30,424 nt of DNA from a virus, in IMG/VR virus record IMGVR_UViG_3300029787_000222, positions 1 through 30,424 of that record; one strand, written 5' to 3'. The position numbers and the translations under genes were made by a program. Below are positions 1 through 7,949 of this stretch, piece after piece (positions within the stretch are counted from its first letter, which is position 1; every line of letters starts with the position of its first letter). Below the pieces are notes generated by a model. That model saw only the letters and a list, made by a program, of their open reading frames with translations, had not been told where the DNA came from and did not search any database.

Positions 1-53
1 AACCAGTAAAAAAAGAACAACCTAAAAAGAAAGTAAAAAAAGAGGAGAAATAA
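1..53 (+). CDS. 3' end of small Lys-rich neck-region protein (partial)
   Basis: This is the last part of the gene that is complete at 30095-30298. It encodes the lysine/glutamate tail ending in KKEEK and stops with TAA at 51-53, just before the tail tube gene. The three base differences from the right-end copy (positions 2, 26, 29) are all synonymous. It is partial only because the window begins here. Confidence 0.85.
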   Translation, partial: PVKKEQPKKKVKKEEK

Positions 54-179
54 CACATGGCAGTTAGTGGAAAAGTCTATTCTAAAAGTGATTTTAGTGT
101 AGGTATAAAAAACAAAAATGCAACTGCATTTGAAACAGCAGCAGCTAATGATACTGCATACGAGTTACTTCCTGTAATT
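1..179. repeat. Left copy of imperfect terminal direct repeat
   Basis: Bases 1-179 match 30246-30424 at a constant offset of 30245 with no indels. Five positions differ: 2, 26, 29, 99 and 107. Four of the changes are silent in the overlapping genes and one (position 99) changes Val to Ile in the tail tube protein. The repeat shows that the sequence wraps onto itself, as expected for a circular or circularly permuted phage genome read slightly past one unit. The mismatches suggest that the two ends derive from different members of a population rather than from one molecule. Confidence 0.9.
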
Positions 180-1172
180 AATGTATCTGCACCAGTCCTC
201 AATCTTGTTGAAAGTGGTGAGATACGAAGCAATAATGCAGGAATGATTGAACTTGATACAGATCAATTTAGAACAACTAAAGGTGGATTTATCACAATGG
301 ACTTTGAAGTTCCAGCAGAACGAGATATGATTGTTCGTATGTTGGCTAATGTCCTTCAAGATCATGGAGAAAGTGGTTCAGATCCTTATGTTCACACGAT
401 TCAAGCTACTTCAAGTGCAGCTTTATCAAGACCTGATTTTACAGGCAGTTCAAGTTCAGGGATACCAAGTCTATTTGACATTGGTTTATATTACCCTGAG
501 TCTGCACAAGATAAACTGATTACAAGTGCTGTATTACAAAGTCTTACAATGAACTTTGATATGACTGATGGTAGATGTTTACTAAGTGGAACATTATATT
601 CAGGTATGACAAGTGCAAGTAAGTTCTTAGTAGAACAAACTTTAAGTGCTAATTCAGCAGCACCAACTCTAATGAGTGCATCACCAACACAAATAGAATC
701 TTATTTTGATACTAAGAAACTTGATGTTGATGGAACTTCGTTAGCAGATATGGTGATTACTGGAGTATCATTTACATTTGAAAACAATGTAGCGAGAGTT
801 GGTAGAGATTCTAATGGCGATGCAGAAAGTTATGCTTTTGGTATCCCATCAGTAAACATTACTGGAGAGATTTCATTAATGTATGATGCAAACTTTGACT
901 TTGCAAGTGGTGGTAATGTATTACAAGACTTTTTAAGTGGTAATACTGCAACACTAAAACTACAACAAGGTGATGGTACAGCTTCAACAGCAGGTGAAAT
1001 GAACATAGAATGCGAAATCTATTCAACAGCAGTAAACTTAGATCCGAATGCAGACACAGGTGCAGTAATTACAATTCCATTTAAAGTGGTACAACCTACT
1101 TCAAGTGGTGCAGCATCAGGTACAGCATTTAAGTTTGAATATGTAGATTCAACCCAAGCAAGTGGTTGGTAA
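57..1172 (+). CDS. Major tail tube protein
   Basis: A 371-residue protein that probably forms the tube of the flexible tail. It is rich in Ser, Thr and Gly with alternating beta-type segments, no membrane segment and no long helices, as in tail tube proteins of siphoviruses. Its place fits: it follows the neck genes (when the ends are joined) and is followed by the two small tail assembly chaperone frames and the tape measure gene, the usual order in this class. An AGGAG site sits about 10 bases before the ATG. No catalytic motif is visible. Family assignment rests on order and composition, so an alternative virion structural role is possible but less likely. Confidence 0.75.
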   Translation: MAVSGKVYSKSDFSVGIKNKNATAFETAAANDTAYELLPVINVSAPVLNLVESGEIRSNNAGMIELDTDQFRTTKGGFITMDFEVPAERDMIVRMLANVLQDHGESGSDPYVHTIQATSSAALSRPDFTGSSSSGIPSLFDIGLYYPESAQDKLITSAVLQSLTMNFDMTDGRCLLSGTLYSGMTSASKFLVEQTLSANSAAPTLMSASPTQIESYFDTKKLDVDGTSLADMVITGVSFTFENNVARVGRDSNGDAESYAFGIPSVNITGEISLMYDANFDFASGGNVLQDFLSGNTATLKLQQGDGTASTAGEMNIECEIYSTAVNLDPNADTGAVITIPFKVVQPTSSGAASGTAFKFEYVDSTQASGW

Positions 1173-1187
1173 ACGAAGGAGTAACAC

Positions 1188-1460
1188 ATGAAGGTTAAAA
1201 TGTTCGATAAAGAGTGGGAAGTGAAGAATCCTACTTACAAAGAAAAAAGAGAACTACAAAAATTGAGAATGATGGCTTTAGATTCTACTGGTAAAGTAGA
1301 TACCGAAAAGTTCTATGATTGTCTTGAATTTGTAGAAAAGATAAGTGGCTTATCAGAAAGTGATTATGTTGCTAAAGATAAGCCCTTAACAATGGGTGAG
1401 GTAGATGCTTTGCTTTCGAAATGTCTAAGTGAATTTTTAGATGTTTCAAAAAAAGGCTAA
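1188..1460 (+). CDS. Tail assembly chaperone, short form (lambda gpG-like role)
   Basis: A 90-residue, charged, mainly helical protein between the tail tube and tape measure genes, the place of the tail assembly chaperone that loads tape measure protein before the tube polymerises. A GGAG site precedes the ATG. The last codons are TCA AAA AAA GGC TAA, so a run of seven A residues (1448-1454) lies six bases before the stop. The next frame begins at 1460 and is in the -1 frame. This is the layout of programmed -1 frameshifting used by many tail chaperones to make a long form. Similarity to lambda gpG is in position, size and arrangement only; I see no recognisable sequence match. Confidence 0.65.
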   Translation: MKVKMFDKEWEVKNPTYKEKRELQKLRMMALDSTGKVDTEKFYDCLEFVEKISGLSESDYVAKDKPLTMGEVDALLSKCLSEFLDVSKKG

Positions 1461-1490
1461 TGGCTTTGTCGTCGTATGTGTGGTTTAGCC
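1448..1490 (+). promoter_or_regulatory. Candidate -1 programmed frameshift site
   Basis: The heptamer A AAA AAA (1448-1454) is in the correct phase for tandem -1 slippage. The shifted frame reads AGG CTA ATG and continues into the 1460-1864 frame, giving a fusion of about 225 residues. A 6-bp stem GGCTAA/TTAGCC (1455-1460 with 1485-1490) and a competing GTGG/CCAC hairpin (1480-1483 with 1489-1492) lie just downstream and could stimulate pausing. Tail chaperone frameshifting is well known in siphoviruses. The alternative is simple translational coupling through the TAATG overlap, which this genome uses elsewhere. Confidence 0.55.
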
Positions 1491-1864
1491 ACTATGGTTA
1501 TCCACACTTCGACAAAGAGTTTCCTTATAAAAGGCAAAGTCCAATCACTAATAAAGTAAAGACATATAAGGATCAGGAAGATGTATTATTGGAAATTGAT
1601 AGAGTGTTTGACAAGTTCAAAGATTCTAAATTTTCTATGGGTAGAAACCTATATTTTATATTACCTCTTTTTTGCAATCCAAAATGTCTTTACCAGGATT
1701 GGATAGGGGAAACCATAAAAGAATATAAGATGAGTAAGAATCTTAATATTCCAATAGCAAGAAGCTTAGATGAAGCAGATTCATTTATTGTAGATAATTT
1801 TTTAATTATAGATAACGAACTAAACTCCATAAGAGAGTATGAGGTAGAAAAGAATGGCAGATAA
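1460..1864 (+). CDS. Tail assembly chaperone, downstream frame (gpT-like role)
   Basis: A 134-residue frame that starts at an ATG overlapping the stop of the 90-residue chaperone (TAATG) and overlaps the tape measure start by 11 bases. It has no good ribosome binding site of its own. It is probably made as the C-terminal part of a frameshift fusion, by coupled reinitiation, or both. It is rich in aromatic residues with a charged C-terminus and shows no known motif. In lambda-like phages the equivalent domain (gpT) contacts the tube protein while gpG contacts the tape measure. Function is inferred from position. Confidence 0.6.
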   Translation: MALSSYVWFSHYGYPHFDKEFPYKRQSPITNKVKTYKDQEDVLLEIDRVFDKFKDSKFSMGRNLYFILPLFCNPKCLYQDWIGETIKEYKMSKNLNIPIARSLDEADSFIVDNFLIIDNELNSIREYEVEKNGR

Positions 1865-3449
1865 AAAAATAAGATTATTAGTTCAAGCCGAAGTTAAAAA
1901 AGCTGTTCAAGCACTTAACAAAGTAGAAAAAGAACAAAAAGATATAAAGAAGCAAAATGATGGATTAAAGAAAAGTTTTGCTACTATAGGTGGTGTTATT
2001 GCAAGTGCATTTAGCATTCAAGCAATAGCAAGATTTACACAAGAATCAATTAAATTAGGTTCTCAAACAATATCACTTACACGAAGTTTTACAAATCTTG
2101 GTAAAGGTATTGGGCTAAACGAAGAATCATTAAAGAGGTTTAGAAAAGCGACTGATGGTACTGTATCAGATGTTGATCTTATGATTCAAGCAAATAATGC
2201 TATGTTGCTTGGTGTTGTACAAAATGAAGAAGAATTTTCTGAATTAATTGATTCGGCACAAAGACTTGCTAAAGCAGTAGGTAAAGACACCTTATTTGGT
2301 ATTGAATCTTTAACAACTGGTATTGGTCGTCAATCACGACTTATGTTAGACAACTTGGGTATTATTGTAAAAGCAGAAGATGCTTATAAGGCAATGGCAC
2401 AAGCTACTGGTAAATCAGTTGCAGCATTGACTGATTTAGAAAGAAAACAAGCATTTATTACTGCTACAATGGAATCGGTAAGAAGTAAAGTTGCTAATCT
2501 TGGAGATGAAGAATTAGATGCTACCGATGCTACCTTAGCTTTGTCCTCAGCATTTAAAAATTTACAAGGTACTATTGGAATAGAATTACAAGATGAAGTA
2601 GAAACTACTGCAGGATTATTTGCAAATCTTTTATCAACTTCCGATTTATTAATTCAAAAAATTGGATTATTGAATTTTGCTACAGGCAATGTAGCATTTG
2701 GATTAGCACAAGCCAATACAGAAGCCAAAAAAGCAGCAGAAGAAGGAATGGATGATTTTATTGATAGATTACAAAGAATCCCTGAAACAGACCCAATGCA
2801 ACAAGCATCAGCACAAGCAGAATCCTTTGGGAGGATACAAGGTAATTATCAAGCACATAATGATGCTATGGCAGCTATAGATGAAGATGCTTTAAATTTT
2901 AGAATGGGTGGATTAGAAAATGAATTTTTTCAAAGAGAAGCATTTAATAAACAAGCCGAGCAAGATATGAAAGAACACAGAAAAGCTGCTAAAGAAGCAC
3001 ACGAAGAAAAAATAGCACAAAATCTTGAAGCTGCAATCTTACAAGGACAATCTGCAAAACAAGCTGGTATATCAGTAGTAAAAGCAGAAGTAGCTGAAGC
3101 ACAAGCAGGATTGATTTCAAGTATTATGAAGTCATTACCATTTCCTATTAATCTTGCAGTAGCTGCAGGGGCAGGTGGAATGATTGGTAAAGTAACCGAT
3201 TCTTTATTTTCCTCTTTTGCAACAGGTGGTAGTTTTGTAACTAAAGGCAGAACTACCTTACCTCTTGGAAATGGAGTAGTAGTAGGAGATAATGCAAGTG
3301 GTATGGAACGAATTGATGTAACACCATTACCAAGTCCTACAAGCAATGGAAATAACATTACAATAAATATATCTGCCCCATTGGTAGATGAAACAGTAGT
3401 AGATACAATAATACCTGCTATTAGACGAGCAGAAAAACTTAACTTATAA
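1854..3449 (+). CDS. Tail tape measure protein
   Basis: A 531-residue protein with a Lys/Glu-rich helical start (residues about 8-40), a hydrophobic stretch (about 44-60), long alanine- and glutamine-rich helical segments, and a second hydrophobic Gly/Ala stretch near residues 425-460. This pattern and the location after the chaperone frames mark it as the tape measure protein, which sets tail length and helps DNA entry. At the usual ratio of about 0.15 nm per residue it would fit a tail of roughly 80 nm. No lytic transglycosylase or peptidase domain is visible. It overlaps the preceding frame by 11 bases. Confidence 0.8.
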   Translation: MADKKIRLLVQAEVKKAVQALNKVEKEQKDIKKQNDGLKKSFATIGGVIASAFSIQAIARFTQESIKLGSQTISLTRSFTNLGKGIGLNEESLKRFRKATDGTVSDVDLMIQANNAMLLGVVQNEEEFSELIDSAQRLAKAVGKDTLFGIESLTTGIGRQSRLMLDNLGIIVKAEDAYKAMAQATGKSVAALTDLERKQAFITATMESVRSKVANLGDEELDATDATLALSSAFKNLQGTIGIELQDEVETTAGLFANLLSTSDLLIQKIGLLNFATGNVAFGLAQANTEAKKAAEEGMDDFIDRLQRIPETDPMQQASAQAESFGRIQGNYQAHNDAMAAIDEDALNFRMGGLENEFFQREAFNKQAEQDMKEHRKAAKEAHEEKIAQNLEAAILQGQSAKQAGISVVKAEVAEAQAGLISSIMKSLPFPINLAVAAGAGGMIGKVTDSLFSSFATGGSFVTKGRTTLPLGNGVVVGDNASGMERIDVTPLPSPTSNGNNITINISAPLVDETVVDTIIPAIRRAEKLNL

Positions 3450-3461
3450 GGAGATAGACAA

Positions 3462-3758
3462 GTGGAAGTTGGAAAAGATAGTAAATTCACATTTAGCATT
3501 GAAACACTAATTAGTATAGCAGTTACAATATTTATGGTGGTCGGATTATGGTTTAATCTTCAAGCTGATATACAAGAAGCAAAAGAACTACCTGAACCAC
3601 CAATCAGTAGAACAGAATATGATCTTAAGGATCAGATGATTAGAAATTCAATTTTAAATACTGAAGAAAAAGTAGAGAAATTAGAAGATAAAGTAGATGA
3701 CATTAAAGAGGATACAAGAAGTATCAATGAAACCCTACTAAACATGAATAACAATTAG
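3462..3758 (+). CDS. Small membrane-anchored coiled-coil protein
   Basis: A 98-residue protein starting with GTG after a clear AAGGAGA site (3448-3454). It has one membrane segment near residues 15-32 (ISIAVTIFMVVGLWFNL) and then a heptad-like charged helix from about 65 to 90 containing EEKVEKLEDKVDDIKED. The layout, N-terminal anchor and C-terminal coiled coil, recalls small membrane proteins found near tail or lysis genes, but the order is opposite to that of XhlA-type hemolysins. Location between the tape measure and a secreted protein gene suggests a role at the membrane during infection or lysis. Function is unknown. Confidence 0.75.
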   Translation: MEVGKDSKFTFSIETLISIAVTIFMVVGLWFNLQADIQEAKELPEPPISRTEYDLKDQMIRNSILNTEEKVEKLEDKVDDIKEDTRSINETLLNMNNN

Positions 3759-3766
3759 GATGGATT

Positions 3767-4147
3767 ATGAAAAATATGATAAATATGTGGCTATTGGTGC
3801 TTGGGTTATTTACTTCGTCGCTATACTCACAATCAGCATCTTTGGATAGTTTTCAAGATATTCAATTAATGAAGAATGAATTTTGTGCTGTAATAGAAGT
3901 GAATGCTTCTTGGAATTGGAGTAACAGAATACCACTTGAAAAAATACAAAACTGCTATACTGGGTATGTAGATATATCTAATAAAAACATAGGTGCAGTC
4001 ATACAAAAAGAATGGGACATCAAAGTAGTGCCTACCATTATTATCTTTGAATATGGAGTAGAGGTCAAACGATTTGAAGCAGACTTATCTATGAAATTTA
4101 GAGAAGAAGAAATCTTAAATAACATTAGACAAGAGATTAGAAAATAA
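3767..4147 (+). CDS. Exported thioredoxin-like protein lacking the CxxC motif
   Basis: A 126-residue protein with an N-terminal signal-type hydrophobic segment (residues 7-20) and a likely cleavage region near SLYSQSAS. The rest follows a thioredoxin pattern: a strand ending VIEVNASW (residues 42-49), the strand YVDISNKN (67-74), the KVVPTIIIFEYG block (86-97) with the cis-proline at 89, and then the terminal strand and helix. Where WCGPC should stand the sequence is WNWSN (49-53), so both redox cysteines are missing. It probably acts outside the cytoplasm as a binding or folding module rather than an oxidoreductase. It overlaps the next gene by one base (TAATG). The fold call is from motif reading only. 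Confidence 0.65.
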   Translation: MKNMINMWLLVLGLFTSSLYSQSASLDSFQDIQLMKNEFCAVIEVNASWNWSNRIPLEKIQNCYTGYVDISNKNIGAVIQKEWDIKVVPTIIIFEYGVEVKRFEADLSMKFREEEILNNIRQEIRK

Positions 4148-4536
4148 TGGCAAAGATGTACACAAAACCTAAGCTAAGAGAACGAATTAAGAATCGTATC
4201 ATGAGAGGTAACAAAGGTGGTAGACCAGGACAATGGTCTGCAAGAAAATCACAACTTCTTGTTAAAGCATACGAAAAAGCAGGTGGTGGATATAGAGGTG
4301 GTAAAAGCAAATCAGCAAAAGCCCTTAGCAGATGGACTAAACAGAAATGGACTACAAAGTCAGGAAAGAAATCATCTAAGACTGGTGAAAGATATTTACC
4401 TGAAAGATTGCTAAAATCTATGACTTCATCACAATATGCTTATGAAACTAAAAAGAAAAGAAAAGCAACAAAGGCAGGAAAGCAATCTGCTAAATATTCT
4501 AAACGAACCACTAAACGAATTAGGAGATATACATGA
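4147..4536 (+). CDS. DUF5872-like basic protein
   Basis: A 129-residue strongly basic protein. Residues about 8-60 carry KPKLRERIKNRIM, then GGRPGQWSARKSQLL and YEKAGGGY, followed by LSRWTKQKW and RYLPERL. This string of motifs matches what I remember of the DUF5872 family, which occurs in aquatic phages and other viruses and has no known function. The C-terminal third is a Lys/Arg-rich tail. It may bind nucleic acid or be a minor virion component. It starts by overlap with the preceding stop, and its own stop overlaps the next start (ATGA). Confidence 0.7.
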   Translation: MAKMYTKPKLRERIKNRIMRGNKGGRPGQWSARKSQLLVKAYEKAGGGYRGGKSKSAKALSRWTKQKWTTKSGKKSSKTGERYLPERLLKSMTSSQYAYETKKKRKATKAGKQSAKYSKRTTKRIRRYT

Positions 4537-6833
4537 GTTTTATTAACTCTAACTATTCATCAAAGCTATCACCAACTATGACAGAAAATTGGTTGGTACA
4601 GATATTTAAAAATACTAATTCAAGCATAGCTTATACTGACACACCTGATTTACGATTTAGTTTTTCAGAAACAATATATAATAGCTTAGACTATTATCCT
4701 GCAATTCTTAATAAACCAAGCATATCTTATTCACTTGATCTAAAAGGGTTTACTACAAAAACTGGATCAGTAACTTTGAATATTGCTAATATAGATTTAG
4801 ATGGGACTACTTTATTAGAATTATTAGGTAATGATTATATCAATGGGCAAGTAAATATATTATCTCAATTAGATAATGATGGAACTGCTGCTAATGCTTT
4901 GCAGATGTTTAGTGGTAAAATAAGTAGCTTTGGATATAGAGGAAATACGATTGTATTAAGTGTAGTATCAAATAGACCATTTCAAAATGTATCTATACCA
5001 CAAGGAAGAAGTGTTAATGCAGATAATCCACAATACAATAATAAAATACAACCACTTGTCTATGGGGACTATACTGCTAATACCAACTTTGTCAATGGGC
5101 AAGATGTCTATGCTTGTCCCTTCTTGAAAAATGATGGTGCTAACTTTATGTACATTGTACCTGAAGGAACAAGTGGTTCAGATAAGGCAGAATTTTATGA
5201 CAAAGGTATGAAGCGATTTGTAGAAATTACTGGAATGACTGATACTTCAGTTGCAACAGTAGATAGTATAAAAGTATTAAAAGTTCCAAAGAGTATGGAA
5301 AGACAATTTAAGATGTTGCCTGATGATGTAACTGCAACCATAGTAGGAAGTGGTGTAAGTTTAACTGCTGGTAGTTTAGATAATGCTTACAATGGTAATA
5401 CTGGCAATAGTGTAACTTATGCTAATACAGCAGGTTTTGGAAGTGAATCAAAAGGGGTAGTATTAAAATTACAAATGCCACAAGTAACTGGTAAAATTAC
5501 TGCAATCACATTAGGAATATCTGGAACATATAGCCAAACCATAACTGGTAGTCCAAGTGGAACTGATGGGGCATTCTTTAATTTATCAGATGCACTAAGT
5601 GGTAGTTTTGGTTCATCAAGTGGAGATATTGAATTAGTAGGAAGTTCTTCAAGTGGAGATAAGGTTGATAGAACTAATGTAGCTTTGCCAACATCTACAG
5701 ATATATCAGGGATATTAGAAAACAATGCTTTACCTGATAATTTATATTTAAGTTTTAGATTTAATGCAGAAGGTGGTAATGGAGATTATAGTAATTTTAA
5801 TGTTATTTTAAGCAATCTATTTGTAACAGTTACTGCAGCAAACGACTTAGCAAATGAGCCGATTGCATCACAAGAATTTAATGCTGGGATAGAAAAAGTA
5901 TATTTAGGTAGAGATGTAACTACAGAATCCTTTACAGCATATTCATCAGTAGCCACATTAACTGATCTTGATAATCCAGTAGCGATCCATAGAGAATTAT
6001 TACACAGCATATTAAATGTAGCAGATAGTGATTCAGATGCAAAGATAGAAAATTCAGGATATAAGGCAGTAGCAGAATTAAGAGATAGTACCTTAACCAG
6101 TCCAACATCTACTCATTGGAAAACAAGATTGGCATTAGATGAATCTGAAGCATTAGAAGGAATAATGGAACAATTACAATATGAGGGTTGTTTTTTCTTT
6201 GAGTTTAGTCCACAAGCACAACAAACTGCAATTAGTGGAGTAAGTCCTTTGAGATACTTTACTATTCCTGATAGTATAACTGCAGCAGCAGATTTATCAC
6301 AAATAGATATATCAGATTATGAATTGGGTATTACACCAGTTTCTGATTTAGAAACTAATATTGTAGTAAACTATAAACCACACCCAGCAGAAAATCAATA
6401 TCTAAAACAAGATACTTATACTTCAGCAGTTAGTGGATCGGTTCATGGAACAATCTTTGATAATGCTTCACACCAAAAACAAGAAATGAATTTAGACTTT
6501 GTATATGATGCAGTAGATGATGTTAGTGGTTCAAGAAACTCCAGTTGGATAAACTTTAGAAAATCATTGTTTGGTGAATATAAAACCACAGTAAATGCAA
6601 CATTGGTTAATCCTGAAAAATATGCAATGCTACAAGTAGGCGATGCTATAGACTTTGGTGAAGAAACCTTTGGCGAAATAGGTAGTCCATTTGATGAAAT
6701 ATCAGACACCTTCGATAGCTTTATTGCTATGCCTACAAGACTATTCAAGGATGCATGGTCAGGGAAAAAATTTATAATAACAAATCTGAAACGACAGGTA
6801 GGGAAAGTTTCAGTACAATGTAGAGAGGTTTAA
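4533..6833 (+). CDS. Large distal tail (baseplate/hub-region) protein
   Basis: A 766-residue beta-rich protein preceded by AGGAGATATAC. It lies after the tape measure, in the position of distal tail or hub proteins that form the tail tip. The N-terminal part (about 1-170) reads like strands and short turns typical of tail proteins. The middle (about 270-430) is Ser/Gly-rich and may be an inserted carbohydrate-binding or Ig-like beta domain, and the C-terminal part (about 470-766) is again mixed alpha/beta. No protease or glycosidase motif is evident. Host contact at the tail tip is a reasonable inference, not shown. Confidence 0.65.
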   Translation: MSFINSNYSSKLSPTMTENWLVQIFKNTNSSIAYTDTPDLRFSFSETIYNSLDYYPAILNKPSISYSLDLKGFTTKTGSVTLNIANIDLDGTTLLELLGNDYINGQVNILSQLDNDGTAANALQMFSGKISSFGYRGNTIVLSVVSNRPFQNVSIPQGRSVNADNPQYNNKIQPLVYGDYTANTNFVNGQDVYACPFLKNDGANFMYIVPEGTSGSDKAEFYDKGMKRFVEITGMTDTSVATVDSIKVLKVPKSMERQFKMLPDDVTATIVGSGVSLTAGSLDNAYNGNTGNSVTYANTAGFGSESKGVVLKLQMPQVTGKITAITLGISGTYSQTITGSPSGTDGAFFNLSDALSGSFGSSSGDIELVGSSSSGDKVDRTNVALPTSTDISGILENNALPDNLYLSFRFNAEGGNGDYSNFNVILSNLFVTVTAANDLANEPIASQEFNAGIEKVYLGRDVTTESFTAYSSVATLTDLDNPVAIHRELLHSILNVADSDSDAKIENSGYKAVAELRDSTLTSPTSTHWKTRLALDESEALEGIMEQLQYEGCFFFEFSPQAQQTAISGVSPLRYFTIPDSITAAADLSQIDISDYELGITPVSDLETNIVVNYKPHPAENQYLKQDTYTSAVSGSVHGTIFDNASHQKQEMNLDFVYDAVDDVSGSRNSSWINFRKSLFGEYKTTVNATLVNPEKYAMLQVGDAIDFGEETFGEIGSPFDEISDTFDSFIAMPTRLFKDAWSGKKFIITNLKRQVGKVSVQCREV

Positions 6834-7601
6834 ATGTCGTACTTTATTTATGATTCAATCAATCAATATAGAAGTGATAACACAATTACAGAAGGTCAAA
6901 TGACAGATAGTGGCACACCAACATTTTCTGCTACTTCAACTATTACTGACCACGAAAGAGCATCAGATCAAAACATAGGAACTATTATTAGTGCAGTAGC
7001 CGATAGAGATGCAATAGAATATGCAGTTGGTAGTAGTGTAACTGCAGATGCTGCAGCAGTATATTTTACTGGAGATGATTCAGTATCAAGTGGAACTATT
7101 ATGACATTTTTTATAGATACTGATAGAGCAAGTTTACCAAGCAAAGGTACAATATCAGCAGTAAGTGCATCAGGTTGGGCAGTAGCAGATTTAACAGAAA
7201 CTACTGGAACAAAATTCTTTACTGAATTTAATGGATCAGTAACCAATGTATCAGAAATCTTAATTGGTAAGAAACTATCATTTGAAGTAGAACCTGATGT
7301 CAATGTTCAATCATCCATTGATTATGAAAACTCAATCCAAAGAAGTTTAGGTGGAGTAGAATATGCTTTAAATGTAAATCCAGGACAAGAAGTACATACT
7401 ATATCATTTCAAAATATTTCAAGCACATTTAAATCTAATTTAATTACTATGCAAGATGCAATCAAAGGTGAAGCTAAGAAATTTGTTTGGAACGATGGAT
7501 CATCTTTCCATTGGGTAAGATTGGATAAACCAATGACATTTACTGAAATAGCAGATGGTCGCTTTTCTACACAGCTGGTCTTAAGGCAACAAATCCAGTA
7601 A
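6834..7601 (+). CDS. Tail tip structural protein
   Basis: A 255-residue protein starting directly after the stop of the large tail protein. It has a Ser/Thr-rich N-terminal half and a C-terminal half from about residue 165 to 255 with aromatic-rich strands such as KFVWNDGSSFHWVRLD. It is the last gene of the tail operon before a terminator, which fits a tail tip or distal tail component. I cannot assign a family. The start follows the preceding gene without a gap, so translation is probably coupled. Confidence 0.6.
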   Translation: MSYFIYDSINQYRSDNTITEGQMTDSGTPTFSATSTITDHERASDQNIGTIISAVADRDAIEYAVGSSVTADAAAVYFTGDDSVSSGTIMTFFIDTDRASLPSKGTISAVSASGWAVADLTETTGTKFFTEFNGSVTNVSEILIGKKLSFEVEPDVNVQSSIDYENSIQRSLGGVEYALNVNPGQEVHTISFQNISSTFKSNLITMQDAIKGEAKKFVWNDGSSFHWVRLDKPMTFTEIADGRFSTQLVLRQQIQ

Positions 7602-7646
7602 ATACAAGACTTTTATACTGAAAGGTATATAATCACCCCATAAACA

Positions 7647-7675
7647 AAAAAGCCCTCATTCGAGGGCTTCTTTGT
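7647..7675. terminator. Two-way intrinsic terminator
   Basis: A perfect 7-bp stem AGCCCTC/GAGGGCT (7651-7657 with 7662-7668) with a 4-base loop. It is followed on the plus strand by TCTTTGT and on the minus strand by TTTTTTGTTT, so it can end both the rightward late transcript and the leftward transcript of the minus-strand gene. It lies where two transcription units converge. Confidence 0.85.
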
Positions 7676-7692
7676 AGGTAGAGGTAAAACAA

Positions 7693-7917
7693 TTATATTG
7701 AAGCAAATTCTAAAGCATCTTCTAAAGATTCAAACTTTCTAATAAATTGTTTATTAGTTGTTTCATCAATTAGAAAGAAGTCTTTATTACTTAATTTATG
7801 TATCATAACATTCTCATCTAATCTATTAGTGCCTTGAATAGCTTTAAACCAAACATTATTAGCATCATGTTCTCCAACTACTGAATCTGCTAAAAATATA
7901 TCTTTTTTAAATTCCAT
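7693..7917 (-). CDS. Lone minus-strand small protein, unknown function
   Basis: A 74-residue protein starting at the ATG at 7917 (MEFKKDIFLAD), chosen because AAAGGAGA stands just before it on the minus strand. A longer reading from 7965 would start inside the promoter. The protein is acidic, mixed alpha/beta, with no helix-turn-helix, membrane segment or cysteine cluster. It has its own perfect sigma-70-type promoter and shares a leader sequence with the early operon, so it is probably expressed early. A role in controlling early genes or the host is possible from position; nothing in the sequence proves it. Confidence 0.75.
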   Translation of the reverse strand: MEFKKDIFLADSVVGEHDANNVWFKAIQGTNRLDENVMIHKLSNKDFFLIDETTNKQFIRKFESLEDALEFASI

Positions 7918-7949
7918 TGTATTCTCCTTTTGTTTAACTAACATATACA

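Noticed and set aside
57-1172. Tandem duplication of the tail tube gene at the two ends
   Set aside because: The upstream gene end is repeated as well and both copies run into the window edge, so wrapping of one genome explains it better than gene duplication.
2930-3499. 189-residue minus-strand open frame across the tape measure gene
   Set aside because: It lies opposite a well-supported gene, has no ribosome site, and its Ser/Pro/Ala-rich composition is what the complement of Ala/Gly/Thr-rich coding DNA gives.
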